In this document: piece by piece, positions 1 to 5,276 of the stretch
Position numbering within the stretch: position 1 is the stretch's first letter
How the letters are laid out: the number at the start of each line of letters is the position of its first letter
DNA from: Chlorobiales bacterium
GTDB taxonomy: Bacteria > Bacteroidota > Chlorobiia > Chlorobiales > Chlorobiaceae
Assembly (NCBI GenBank): GCA_022360415.1
Contig: JAKSDB010000397.1
Location: 1 to 5,276 of the forward strand
Length of the DNA stretch: 5,276 bases
Reading direction: 5' to 3'
Program-made: the position numbers and the translations under genes
The notes under the pieces: model-generated
The model's database searches: none
Told to the model about the DNA's origin: nothing
Seen by the model: the letters and a program-made list of their open reading frames with translations, nothing else

Positions 1-1
1 A

Positions 2-457
2 GTCCACGATGCAGTAAAGCTGCATGTAGAGCCTGAACTTCGGATTGAAACGGAGATCATAGAGTATAAAAAACGGCTGGTACTCATGGTCATCGTCCCC
101 GAAAGCAGCAATAAACCCCACTACCATATTGCAACCGAACGTAACCCTGACGCCTTGAAGGAGTCGACAATAAAAAAAGTGTATATGCGTGAAGGCAGCC
201 ACAACAAAGTCGCGTCACCCGACAAGGTTTTTATGATGGAGTCGGAAAGCTCCCCCCTGAAACTCTCGTTTGGAGAAAATGAAAAAATGCTGCTGGGTTA
301 TCTGGAAAAAAACACATCCATTACAGCCCAGGAGTTCAGTTTGCTTGCCGGCATTCCGTTGCAAAAGGCAATGCAAACGCTCGTTTCTCTGGTAAGATCC
401 GGAGCCGTAAAGCTCTGCACCAAAGGCCAGGAAAGCCACTATTGCCTGCAAAACTGA
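2..457 (+). CDS. AlbA_2 (Schlafen-type) domain protein with C-terminal winged helix, 5'-truncated
   Basis: The frame is open from the left edge, so this is the last 151 residues of a longer protein; the ATG at 86 is internal, because domain sequence precedes it. Residues 1-80 match the end of an AlbA_2 putative DNA-binding domain (formerly 'divergent AAA-4'). A hydrophobic strand (LVLMVIVPESSNKPHYH, about 26-42) is followed by a 'yiR-Gs-n..a' strand (KKVYMREGSHNKVAS, about 58-72). Residues 90-150 look like a winged helix: ENEKMLLGYLEKN helix, ITAQEFSLLAGIP helix-turn-helix, then a basic wing ending in HYCLQN. Such proteins are usually annotated as transcriptional regulators or ATP-binding proteins; the target is unknown. 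It converges with the epimerase gene and ends 175 bp from it. There is no T-tract terminator behind it, but a hairpin-rich repeat follows. The family call is good; the biological role is not known. Confidence 0.8.
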   Translation, partial: VHDAVKLHVEPELRIETEIIEYKKRLVLMVIVPESSNKPHYHIATERNPDALKESTIKKVYMREGSHNKVASPDKVFMMESESSPLKLSFGENEKMLLGYLEKNTSITAQEFSLLAGIPLQKAMQTLVSLVRSGAVKLCTKGQESHYCLQN

Positions 458-500
458 CAAAAAGGATGGTTGGCAGTTGGCAATATAGCAACAGTCTCCG

Positions 501-591
501 CCCCATGTAATATTCTTGTGATTACACGGGGTGATCCGGCATCCATGTAGTTCTTTATTTGAGTATGGATTCCCATGCTTGACAAGGGAAT
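501..591. repeat. Cluster of three imperfect palindromes between convergent genes (dRS3/REP-like)
   Basis: Three inverted repeats lie in tandem. The first pairs 501-511 (CCCCATGTAAT) with 521-531 (ATTACACGGGG): 11 bp, one mismatch, 9-nt loop; the mismatch becomes a G-U pair in minus-strand RNA. The second pairs 541-547 with 564-570 (ATCCATG/TATGGAT). The third pairs ATTCCC (569-574) with GGGAAT (586-591) over an 11-nt loop. The flanks of the third, GGATTCCC...GGGAATGAC, resemble the dispersed ATTCCC-N-GGGAAT palindromes known from Neisseria (dRS3) and many other bacteria. The position between two convergent 3' ends is typical of REP-like elements, which can protect or terminate both transcripts. 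No T-tract follows any stem, so this is not a standard intrinsic terminator. Repetition elsewhere in the genome cannot be seen from this window. Confidence 0.5.
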
Positions 592-632
592 GACAGGAAG
601 AGAGCAAATCAACACTTCAACGATTCAACAAA

Positions 633-1640
633 TCAACAAGAATAATACTCCCGATACCACTCAACGAACTTCCCTATCCCTTCCTCGACAGGGGTTTGAG
701 GATGATAGTTCACATCCTGCACAAGCCGGGAAACATCGGCATAGGTATCCGGCACATCGCCCGGCTGAAGGGGAAGGAACTCTTTTTCGGCGGTTCTGCC
801 CAGAGCCTTCTCAAGCGCGGCGATATAATCCATCAGCTCTACCGGTTCACTGTTGCCGATATTGTATACCCGCCAGGGGGCACGGCTTGACCCGGGATCA
901 GGGACCAGACCGGACCATTCAGGATTGGAAACGGCCACATGATCGAGGGTACGAATCACACCTTCGGTAACATCATCGATATAGGTAAAATCTCTCCGGT
1001 GTTTACCATAGTTGAACACCTTGATCGGTTTTCCTTCGAGAATAGCCCTTGTAAAAAGGAAAAGCGCCATATCGGGTCTCCCCCAGGGGCCGTATACGGT
1101 AAAAAAACGCAGCCCCGTTGAAGGGATCCCGTAAAGATGGCTGTAGGTATGCGCCATAAGCTCATTTGACTTCTTGGTTGCCGCGTAGATTGAAAGAGGA
1201 TGATCGACATTATCCTGAACGGAAAAGGGCATGGTTTCATTGGCACCGTACACGGAGCTCGACGATGCATACACGAGATGTTCCACATGATGCTGCCGGC
1301 ACCCTTCAAGGATATGCATAAAACCGAGAACATTGCTGTCGATGTATGAGTGAGTGTTCTCAAGTGAATACCTCACTCCGGCCTGTGCGGCCATATTCAC
1401 GACACGATTGAATTTCTCGACCGCGAAAAGCTCTTCCATACCTTCCCTGTCGGCAAGATCGAGCCTGATGAACCGGAAATTTTCCAGCTCCAGAAGAATA
1501 TCGAGACGGGCTTTTTTCAGGGCAGGATCATAGTAACTGTTGAGATTGTCTATACCTACGACCTCGTCGCCTCGTTCAGCAAGTTTCCGGCAGACATGGA
1601 AGCCGATGAAACCGGCAGCGCCGGTTACCAGTATTTTCAT
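633..1640 (-). CDS. UDP-glucuronate 4-epimerase (CapI-type NAD-dependent epimerase)
   Basis: Extended short-chain dehydrogenase of 335 aa, the usual family length, predicted to be cytoplasmic. It interconverts UDP-glucuronate and UDP-galacturonate through a tightly bound NAD, supplying an acidic sugar for capsule, exopolysaccharide or LPS. The Rossmann motif GAAGFIG is at residues 7-13, with Asp31 (GIDNLN) placed to bind the NAD ribose. The catalytic triad by alignment to GalE is Ser127 (in ASSSSVYG), Tyr152 and Lys156 (YAATK). The stretches NLNSYYDPALKKARL, NMAAQAGVRYSLEN and RFFTVYGPWGRPDM are characteristic of the CapI/GAE/WbnF group rather than of GalE. The start follows the antiterminator stop by 18 bp with no clear Shine-Dalgarno, so co-transcription is likely. 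The final codons lie in CAACA-rich sequence next to the palindromic repeats. The substrate is inferred from family resemblance; a related UDP-sugar is possible. Confidence 0.9.
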   Translation of the reverse strand: MKILVTGAAGFIGFHVCRKLAERGDEVVGIDNLNSYYDPALKKARLDILLELENFRFIRLDLADREGMEELFAVEKFNRVVNMAAQAGVRYSLENTHSYIDSNVLGFMHILEGCRQHHVEHLVYASSSSVYGANETMPFSVQDNVDHPLSIYAATKKSNELMAHTYSHLYGIPSTGLRFFTVYGPWGRPDMALFLFTRAILEGKPIKVFNYGKHRRDFTYIDDVTEGVIRTLDHVAVSNPEWSGLVPDPGSSRAPWRVYNIGNSEPVELMDYIAALEKALGRTAEKEFLPLQPGDVPDTYADVSRLVQDVNYHPQTPVEEGIGKFVEWYREYYSC

Positions 1641-1658
1641 GGAATAAAAGTTTGTGTA

Positions 1659-2177
1659 TCAAACGCCTTTTATCGGCTGGAGATACTCGGGATTGATAAG
1701 CACTTCGATCCCCTGCATAATGCTGTCGAAATATACCAGAAGCTTCGCTCCGCGCCCCTCTTTTTGAACGACACCCTCAAGGCCGCGGAAAGGTCCCGAA
1801 ATGACTTTGACTCTCTGGCCCGAAGGCATTTCAGGCAAAATATCTTTCAGGGCATCCGGTTCGCCGGCAATAATCTTGATCCACTCTATATCCCTGTCAA
1901 GAATAACCGAAGGAACGTTCCTTATCCCCACAAACTTGACAACGCCATCGGTACCGAGGACCTTGTAGTGATCGCTTTTGAAGACTATTCTGACAAAAAC
2001 GTAGCCTTTGAACAAAGGTATGCTCACTTTTTTCTTCCGGTCACTCCACTGCCGCCAGGTTTCGATAAGCGGCAGATAACTTGTTATACCTTTTTCCTGC
2101 AAGAACTGATGAACCTTTTTTTCAAATCGCGACCGCACATAGACAGCATACCAGCACCGGGCATCCTCAACATTCAT
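1659..2177 (-). CDS. UpxY-like NusG paralogue (specialised transcription antiterminator)
   Basis: A 172-aa NusG-family protein. The NGN domain (about residues 8-105) begins WYAVYVRSRFEKKV and includes the conserved PLFKGYVFVRI (54-64) and GTDGVVKFVG (75-84). A linker leads to a KOW domain (about 117-168) with GQRVKVISGPFRGLEGVV. NGN binds RNA polymerase and KOW usually contacts NusA, Rho or S10. The sequence resembles UpxY/RfaH-like paralogues, which help polymerase read through polysaccharide operons, more than housekeeping NusG; no secE or rplK lies beside it, as is usual for nusG. The gene sits just upstream of the epimerase in the same direction, so it probably controls its own operon. 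I chose the ATG at 2177 because the NGN fold begins directly after it. The frame stays open to an ATG at 2282, but that 35-residue extension is not NusG-like and would run into the tgt upstream region. No Shine-Dalgarno is visible. Confidence 0.85.
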   Translation of the reverse strand: MNVEDARCWYAVYVRSRFEKKVHQFLQEKGITSYLPLIETWRQWSDRKKKVSIPLFKGYVFVRIVFKSDHYKVLGTDGVVKFVGIRNVPSVILDRDIEWIKIIAGEPDALKDILPEMPSGQRVKVISGPFRGLEGVVQKEGRGAKLLVYFDSIMQGIEVLINPEYLQPIKGV

Positions 2178-2285
2178 AATGGGGGATATGAATAATTTTT
2201 TCTTCTCCGCCGAATTCAATACACTATGCTGCAAGACCACTACATCAGCAAGGACAGAAGAACGGCGCATCATATCCAACATATA

Positions 2286-3419
2286 ATGAATTTTACCTTT
2301 ACCAGCAAGGATCCCGAAACCGCAGCCCGAAGCGGTCTGTTACGGACCGATCATGGAGAAATACACACCCCGGTCTTTATGCCTGTAGGCACGAGGGCCA
2401 GTGTGAAATCGGTCGAGCCTGAAGAGCTGAAAAAGCAGGACACACAGATCATTCTCGCCAACACCTATCACCTCTACCTCAGGCCCGGTAATGACATTAT
2501 TGCAAAAGCCGGAGGCATACACAGTTTCATGAACTGGGACGGGCCGCTCCTGACCGACAGCGGGGGCTATCAGGTATATTCTCTCTCGGAGCTTCGCTCG
2601 ATCAGCGAGGCCGGTGTGCGTTTCAAGTCCCACATCGACGGTTCCATGCTCTTTTTCACGCCGGAAAACGTTATCGACACCCAGCGAATCATCGGCAGCG
2701 ATATCATGATGCCGCTCGACGAATGTCCGCCTTGGCCTGCTGAAAAAAGCTATGTTAAAGAATCGGGCGATCTGACCGTGCGCTGGGCCGAACGCGCGAA
2801 AAAACATCTCGCAGCCACACAGCCGCACTACGGACACAACCAGACACTCTTCGGCATCACCCAGGGGGGAACGTATGCCGACCTGCGCACACAGATCAGT
2901 AAACAGCTTGCCGACCTGGATTTCGACGGATATTCCATCGGGGGTCTCGCTGTCGGTGAACCGGCTGAAGAGATGTACCGGATACTCGAACTTTCGCACA
3001 CTATTCTGCCCGAGAACAAGCCGCGCTACCTGATGGGTGTCGGCACTCCGGAGAACATTCTCAACGCTATCGAACGCGGCGTCGACATGTTCGACTGCGT
3101 CATTCCAACCCGTGAAGCCCGGAACGGCCGTGTTTACACCAGAAACGGGCACATCAATTTACGCTCTGCCCGGTTCGCCGATGACTTCACAGCCATTGAT
3201 GAGGGATTCGACAACCATGTTTGCAGAAACTACACAAAAGCTTACATCCGCCACCTGCTCAACGTCGGCGAGATACTGGGGCTCAAACTCTGCACATTGC
3301 ACAATATCTCATTTTTCATGTGGCTCACCCGAACCGCCAGGGAACAGATTATCCGGGGCGGTTTCAGGGAGTGGAAAGATGATTTCCTCAAAACGTTCAA
3401 CGCCGGACAACAACCCTGA
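2286..3419 (+). CDS. tgt: tRNA-guanine transglycosylase, with an altered zinc site
   Basis: Exchanges guanine-34 of the GUN-anticodon tRNAs (Asp, Asn, His, Tyr) for preQ1, a step in queuosine synthesis. The 377 aa are full length. Catalytic residues are intact: Asp91 in TDSGGYQ, Asp145 in PLDECP, and the nucleophile Asp270 in MFDCVIPTR. Cys147 and Val223 (GGLAVGE) match the bacterial preQ1-type pocket rather than the eukaryotic queuine type. The zinc site is odd: the family C-x-C-x2-C...H reads F308-D-N310-H-V-C313...H339, so two of four ligands are missing. The ATG at 2286 begins MNFTFTSKDPETAARSGLL, which fits the family N terminus; an in-frame ATG at 2226 would add 20 unconserved residues. 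Neither has a clear Shine-Dalgarno. The gene is divergent from the antiterminator and directly precedes rimO, probably in one operon. Confidence 0.95.
   Translation: MNFTFTSKDPETAARSGLLRTDHGEIHTPVFMPVGTRASVKSVEPEELKKQDTQIILANTYHLYLRPGNDIIAKAGGIHSFMNWDGPLLTDSGGYQVYSLSELRSISEAGVRFKSHIDGSMLFFTPENVIDTQRIIGSDIMMPLDECPPWPAEKSYVKESGDLTVRWAERAKKHLAATQPHYGHNQTLFGITQGGTYADLRTQISKQLADLDFDGYSIGGLAVGEPAEEMYRILELSHTILPENKPRYLMGVGTPENILNAIERGVDMFDCVIPTREARNGRVYTRNGHINLRSARFADDFTAIDEGFDNHVCRNYTKAYIRHLLNVGEILGLKLCTLHNISFFMWLTRTAREQIIRGGFREWKDDFLKTFNAGQQP
3366..3371 (+). promoter_or_regulatory. Possible Shine-Dalgarno for an upstream rimO start
   Basis: AGGGAG lies inside the 3' end of tgt, 7 nt before an ATG at 3379 that is in frame with rimO. 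This would add 15 residues (MISSKRSTPDNNPDA) to the N terminus and make the two genes overlap by 41 bp. The ATG at 3424 has no such signal, so this site bears on which start is used. Confidence 0.4.
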
Positions 3420-3423
3420 CGCC

Positions 3424-4731
3424 ATGCCCCGCAAGAGATCGATCTTTCTCCTGAGCCTCGGCTGTTCAAAAAACACCGTCGATTCCGAAAGACTTATCAG
3501 TCAGGCAGAAAAAAACGGGCTGCATTTTGTCGAACATGCCGACGACGCGGATATCATCATCATCAACACCTGCGGTTTCATTGCAGACGCCAAAACCGAA
3601 TCGATAGATGAGATGCTTGCAGCCGCTGAAAAACGGAAACGGGGAGAGGTAACCGCGCTCTATGTCATGGGGTGCCTCAGCGCGCTCTACACAAGGGAGC
3701 TCCGGGCCGAGCTACCTGAAGTCGACCGCTTTTTCGGCACGTCGGATATGGAAGAGATTATCGAAACACTCGGCGGCACTGTTTCACCACAGCACCTGCA
3801 CGAGCGAACCCTGCTCACACCGCCGCACTACGCATGGCTCAAGATCGCCGAAGGGTGCAGCCGCACCTGCTCCTTCTGCGCGATTCCGAAAATGCGAGGC
3901 CTCTACAAGAGCGAACCTGTCGGGAACCTTCTTAAAGAGGCGCGCTCGCTCAAAGCAAAAGGGGTAAAAGAACTGAACGTCATCGCCCAGGACATCAGCC
4001 CCTACGGCCGAGACCTGCACGGTGCGTCACACCTGGACGACCTCGTCAAGCGGCTTTCCGACCTCGGATTCGACTGGATCCGGCTGCTCTACGCCTATCC
4101 CCTCGACTTCCCTATCGAGGTCATCGACACCATGCGTGACCGGGAAAACATCTGCAACTATCTCGACATCCCGATCCAGCACATCAACGACCGCATCCTC
4201 GCCTCGATGAAACGCGGCATCGGCAAGGATCAAACCATCCGCCTGCTGGAATCGATCCGCGACCGTAAACCCGATATAAGGCTTCGCACCACGAAGATCA
4301 CCGGTTATCACGGTGAAACAAGAGAGGAGTTCGAGGAACTGCTTGACTTCGTCCGGGAATTCCGCTTCGACCGCCTCGGCTGCTTCCCCTACAGCCATGA
4401 AGAACATACCTCGGCTTACGCGAACCTCGAAGACGACGTGCCGGAAGAGGAAAAGCAGGATCGCGTACGCGAACTGATGGAACTGCAGGAAAGCATTTCA
4501 AAAGAAAACAATAAGCAGTTCGAAGGGGAAACGACAGAAGTCCTGATCGATGAAGTGGATGGCTTGACTGCCTACGGCAGAACACAATACGACGCCCCCG
4601 AAGTCGACAACGAATGTATTATCGAGACCGGCGGCAGCGACATCAAGCCTGGAGAGTTCTGCATGGCGCGTATCGATGAGAGTTCGGCGTATGAGCTGCA
4701 CGGAAGGATAGTAACGGAAAAGGGACTCTGA
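3424..4731 (+). CDS. rimO: Ribosomal protein S12 (aspartate) methylthiotransferase
   Basis: Radical SAM enzyme that adds a methylthio group to the beta-carbon of the conserved aspartate (Asp88/89) of ribosomal protein S12, using two [4Fe-4S] clusters. At 435 aa it has the family length. The N-terminal methylthiotransferase domain carries cluster ligands Cys14 (SLGCSKN), Cys50 (NTCGF) and Cys84 (MGCLSALY). The radical SAM motif is Cys145-x3-Cys149-x2-Cys152 (GCSRTCSFCAIPKMRG). DIPIQHINDRILASMKRG (248-265) is a family signature. A C-terminal TRAM domain covers about 367-432. SLGCSKNTVDSE and AIPKMRG favour RimO over the tRNA enzyme MiaB. The usual 'FIVGFPGET' segment reads KITGYHGET (291-299), a mild oddity. 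I chose ATG 3424, 4 bp after the tgt stop, because homologues normally begin a few residues before FLLSLGC. The start at 3379 has the better ribosome site and may be the real one. Confidence 0.93.
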   Translation: MPRKRSIFLLSLGCSKNTVDSERLISQAEKNGLHFVEHADDADIIIINTCGFIADAKTESIDEMLAAAEKRKRGEVTALYVMGCLSALYTRELRAELPEVDRFFGTSDMEEIIETLGGTVSPQHLHERTLLTPPHYAWLKIAEGCSRTCSFCAIPKMRGLYKSEPVGNLLKEARSLKAKGVKELNVIAQDISPYGRDLHGASHLDDLVKRLSDLGFDWIRLLYAYPLDFPIEVIDTMRDRENICNYLDIPIQHINDRILASMKRGIGKDQTIRLLESIRDRKPDIRLRTTKITGYHGETREEFEELLDFVREFRFDRLGCFPYSHEEHTSAYANLEDDVPEEEKQDRVRELMELQESISKENNKQFEGETTEVLIDEVDGLTAYGRTQYDAPEVDNECIIETGGSDIKPGEFCMARIDESSAYELHGRIVTEKGL

Positions 4732-4828
4732 TACAAAAAAATTTATTTTTTTCTTAAAAATCACGTATTGTTATTGGAAACAGATCGTGTATCAAATCTT
4801 TTCCTCCAGCAACAACGACTATAAAATG

Positions 4829-4977
4829 ACTGTCGCATTTATCCCTGTAAAATCAGGCAGTTTAAAAACCGTTTTTCCCAAAAAAACGTCTCACCGGTTT
4901 TTATTCCTATACGGGTTTTACTTTGTTTTCGATAAAGCATGATACGCTGTATGCTTCAAGCGTCTCATGTTTTTTTT
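4829..4977 (+). ncRNA. Candidate structured RNA or leader: three hairpins ending in a terminator
   Basis: The rimO to radical SAM gap has three successive inverted repeats on the plus strand. The first pairs ACTGTC (4829-4834) with GGCAGT (4856-4861), with a competing CCTG/CAGG inside. The second pairs AAAAACCG (4864-4871) with CGGTTTTT (4895-4902) and encloses a smaller TTTTT/AAAAA hairpin. The third is the terminator at 4938-4977. TATAAA at 4820-4825 is a possible -10 box that would start a transcript near 4832, but no good -35 box is present. The segment may be a small RNA, an attenuating leader for the radical SAM gene, or merely a long rimO 3' UTR. It matches no riboswitch class I recognise. 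The rest of the 4732-5082 gap is AT-rich with no convincing gene. Confidence 0.3.
4938..4977 (+). terminator. Intrinsic (Rho-independent) terminator
   Basis: CATGATACGCT (4938-4948) pairs with AGCGTCTCATG (4959-4969): an 11-bp stem with one T-C mismatch and a 10-nt loop, followed immediately by eight T (4970-4977). AAAG just before the left arm can extend pairing into the T run. The minus strand lacks a comparable T-tract after the stem, so it acts mainly on plus-strand transcripts. It lies 206 nt past the rimO stop and 105 nt before the radical SAM start, so it could end the tgt-rimO transcript or act as an attenuator for the next gene. Confidence 0.8.
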
Positions 4978-4996
4978 ATTAGTATCCTGTCAAACT

Positions 4997-5064
4997 ACGG
5001 GTAAAAACTTTTTTGTCCGATATATCTTCTCCGCCAAAAAAAATATAGACCAACAAACACCCGT
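4997..5064 (+). promoter_or_regulatory. Possible leader stem next to the radical SAM ribosome site
   Basis: ACGGGT (4997-5002) is complementary to ACCCGT (5059-5064), which ends just before the Shine-Dalgarno at 5068-5073. A second ACGGGT copy sits upstream of the terminator at 4911-4916 and could compete for the same partner. TCTCC (5028-5032) also complements GGAGA (5070-5074), overlapping the Shine-Dalgarno itself. Each pairing is only 5-6 bp, so this is suggestive only. Confidence 0.2.
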
Positions 5065-5067
5065 CGG

Positions 5068-5073
5068 AAGGAG
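5068..5073 (+). promoter_or_regulatory. Strong Shine-Dalgarno of the radical SAM gene
   Basis: AAGGAG within GGAAGGAGACC, 9 nt before the ATG at 5083. It fixes the start of this gene and contrasts with the chosen starts of the other genes here, which lack an obvious Shine-Dalgarno. Confidence 0.85.
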
Positions 5074-5082
5074 ACCAAAACC

Positions 5083-5276
5083 ATGAGCAGGTTCAGGGTT
5101 ATAGAATTCCAGTTACTTCAGGCGTGCAATGCCAATTGCATGTATTGTGCGTACAATCAAAATCTTCCGAAGTTTGACAAATGGCTCCCCCTTGAAATCG
5201 TGGAAAAAACCCTGGCGGAAGAAAAGCCCGAGTGGGTCTGGTTCGAGGGCGGCGAGGTCACCATATCCGACAAGTC
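5083..5276 (+). CDS. Radical SAM protein of unknown subfamily, 3'-truncated
   Basis: The first 64 codons are in the window; the gene runs off the right edge. Cys15-x3-Cys19-x2-Cys22 (ACNANCMYCAYNQ) is the canonical motif for the SAM-binding [4Fe-4S] cluster. It follows the first beta strand (RVIEFQLLQ, residues 5-13) close to the N terminus, as in short-leader radical SAM proteins. FEGGEV (54-59) supplies the GGE motif that contacts the SAM amino group. It therefore probably cleaves SAM to a 5'-deoxyadenosyl radical; substrate and reaction cannot be told. CxxxCxxCAYN near the N terminus occurs in peptide-modifying (RiPP/SPASM) enzymes, activases and others, and the diagnostic C-terminal part is missing. 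The strong Shine-Dalgarno, the terminator upstream and the 351-bp gap from rimO suggest a new transcription unit. I do not recognise a specific gene. Confidence 0.85.
   Translation, partial: MSRFRVIEFQLLQACNANCMYCAYNQNLPKFDKWLPLEIVEKTLAEEKPEWVWFEGGEVTISDK

Noticed and set aside
575..970. 131-codon plus-strand open frame opposite the 3' part of the epimerase gene
   Set aside because: Low-complexity product without domain similarity, antisense to a well-supported conserved gene.
2199..2214. GGCGGAG-containing stretch on the minus strand, resembling part of an ops recruitment site (GGCGGTAGNNTG)
   Set aside because: Only the first few bases match, with no supporting hairpin; too weak to claim as a recruitment element.
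2178..2282. 35-residue N-terminal extension of the NusG-like protein from ATG 2282
   Set aside because: The extension has no NusG similarity, and the NGN domain begins directly after the ATG at 2177.
2282..2287. Perfect TATAAT hexamer on the plus strand, overlapping the tgt start codon
   Set aside because: Transcription from it would begin downstream of the tgt ATG, and the sequence 17 nt upstream has no -35 likeness; treated as chance in AT-rich sequence.
2340..3152. 270-codon minus-strand open frame inside tgt
   Set aside because: It lies opposite a strongly conserved gene with intact catalytic motifs and shows no recognisable domain; a shadow frame.
4735..4752. A7-TTTA-T7 inverted repeat just after the rimO stop, as a terminator
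   Set aside because: The stem is only A-T pairs and would not be a stable terminator hairpin; the GC-containing stem at 4938-4969 is a far better candidate.
5044..5049. TATAGA as a -10 box for the radical SAM gene
   Set aside because: TTGTCC at 5013-5018 is 25 bp away, too far for a -35 partner, and nothing suitable lies at 16-18 bp; a promoter is expected in this gap but cannot be placed.

Overview
The window looks like a piece of a green sulfur bacterium (Chlorobiota; Chlorobium, Prosthecochloris or Pelodictyon type) or a close relative. This is an inference from family types: a UpxY-like NusG paralogue, a CapI-type UDP-sugar epimerase, an AlbA_2/winged-helix protein, moderate GC content and several genes lacking a clear Shine-Dalgarno. 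No rRNA or other decisive marker is present.

Layout. Positions 2-457 (+) hold the 3' end of an AlbA_2-domain regulator, cut by the left edge. It converges with a two-gene minus-strand unit: a UpxY/NusG-like antiterminator (2177-1659), then, 18 bp further on, a UDP-glucuronate 4-epimerase (1640-633). The 175 bp between the convergent ends carries three consecutive imperfect hairpins, one resembling the widespread ATTCCC-N-GGGAAT dispersed repeats. A 108-bp divergent gap separates the antiterminator from the plus-strand pair tgt (2286-3419) and rimO (3424-4731). These two modify the translation apparatus: preQ1 insertion at the tRNA wobble position, and methylthiolation of ribosomal protein S12. 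They are nearly contiguous, or overlapping if rimO starts at its Shine-Dalgarno-preceded ATG at 3379.

The 351 bp after rimO have no convincing protein gene. They hold three successive hairpins, and the last (4938-4969) is followed at once by eight T: a good intrinsic terminator 206 nt beyond the rimO stop. A new radical SAM gene starts at 5083 behind a strong AAGGAG and runs off the right edge.

Points most worth a second look: (1) Tgt has lost two of its four family zinc ligands (Cys to Phe308 and Asn310) while keeping all catalytic residues; (2) the terminator-ended structured segment before the radical SAM gene could be a small RNA or an attenuating leader; (3) an antiterminator of the type that normally heads long polysaccharide operons here precedes a single epimerase gene; (4) the truncated radical SAM protein cannot be assigned to a known subfamily from what is visible.
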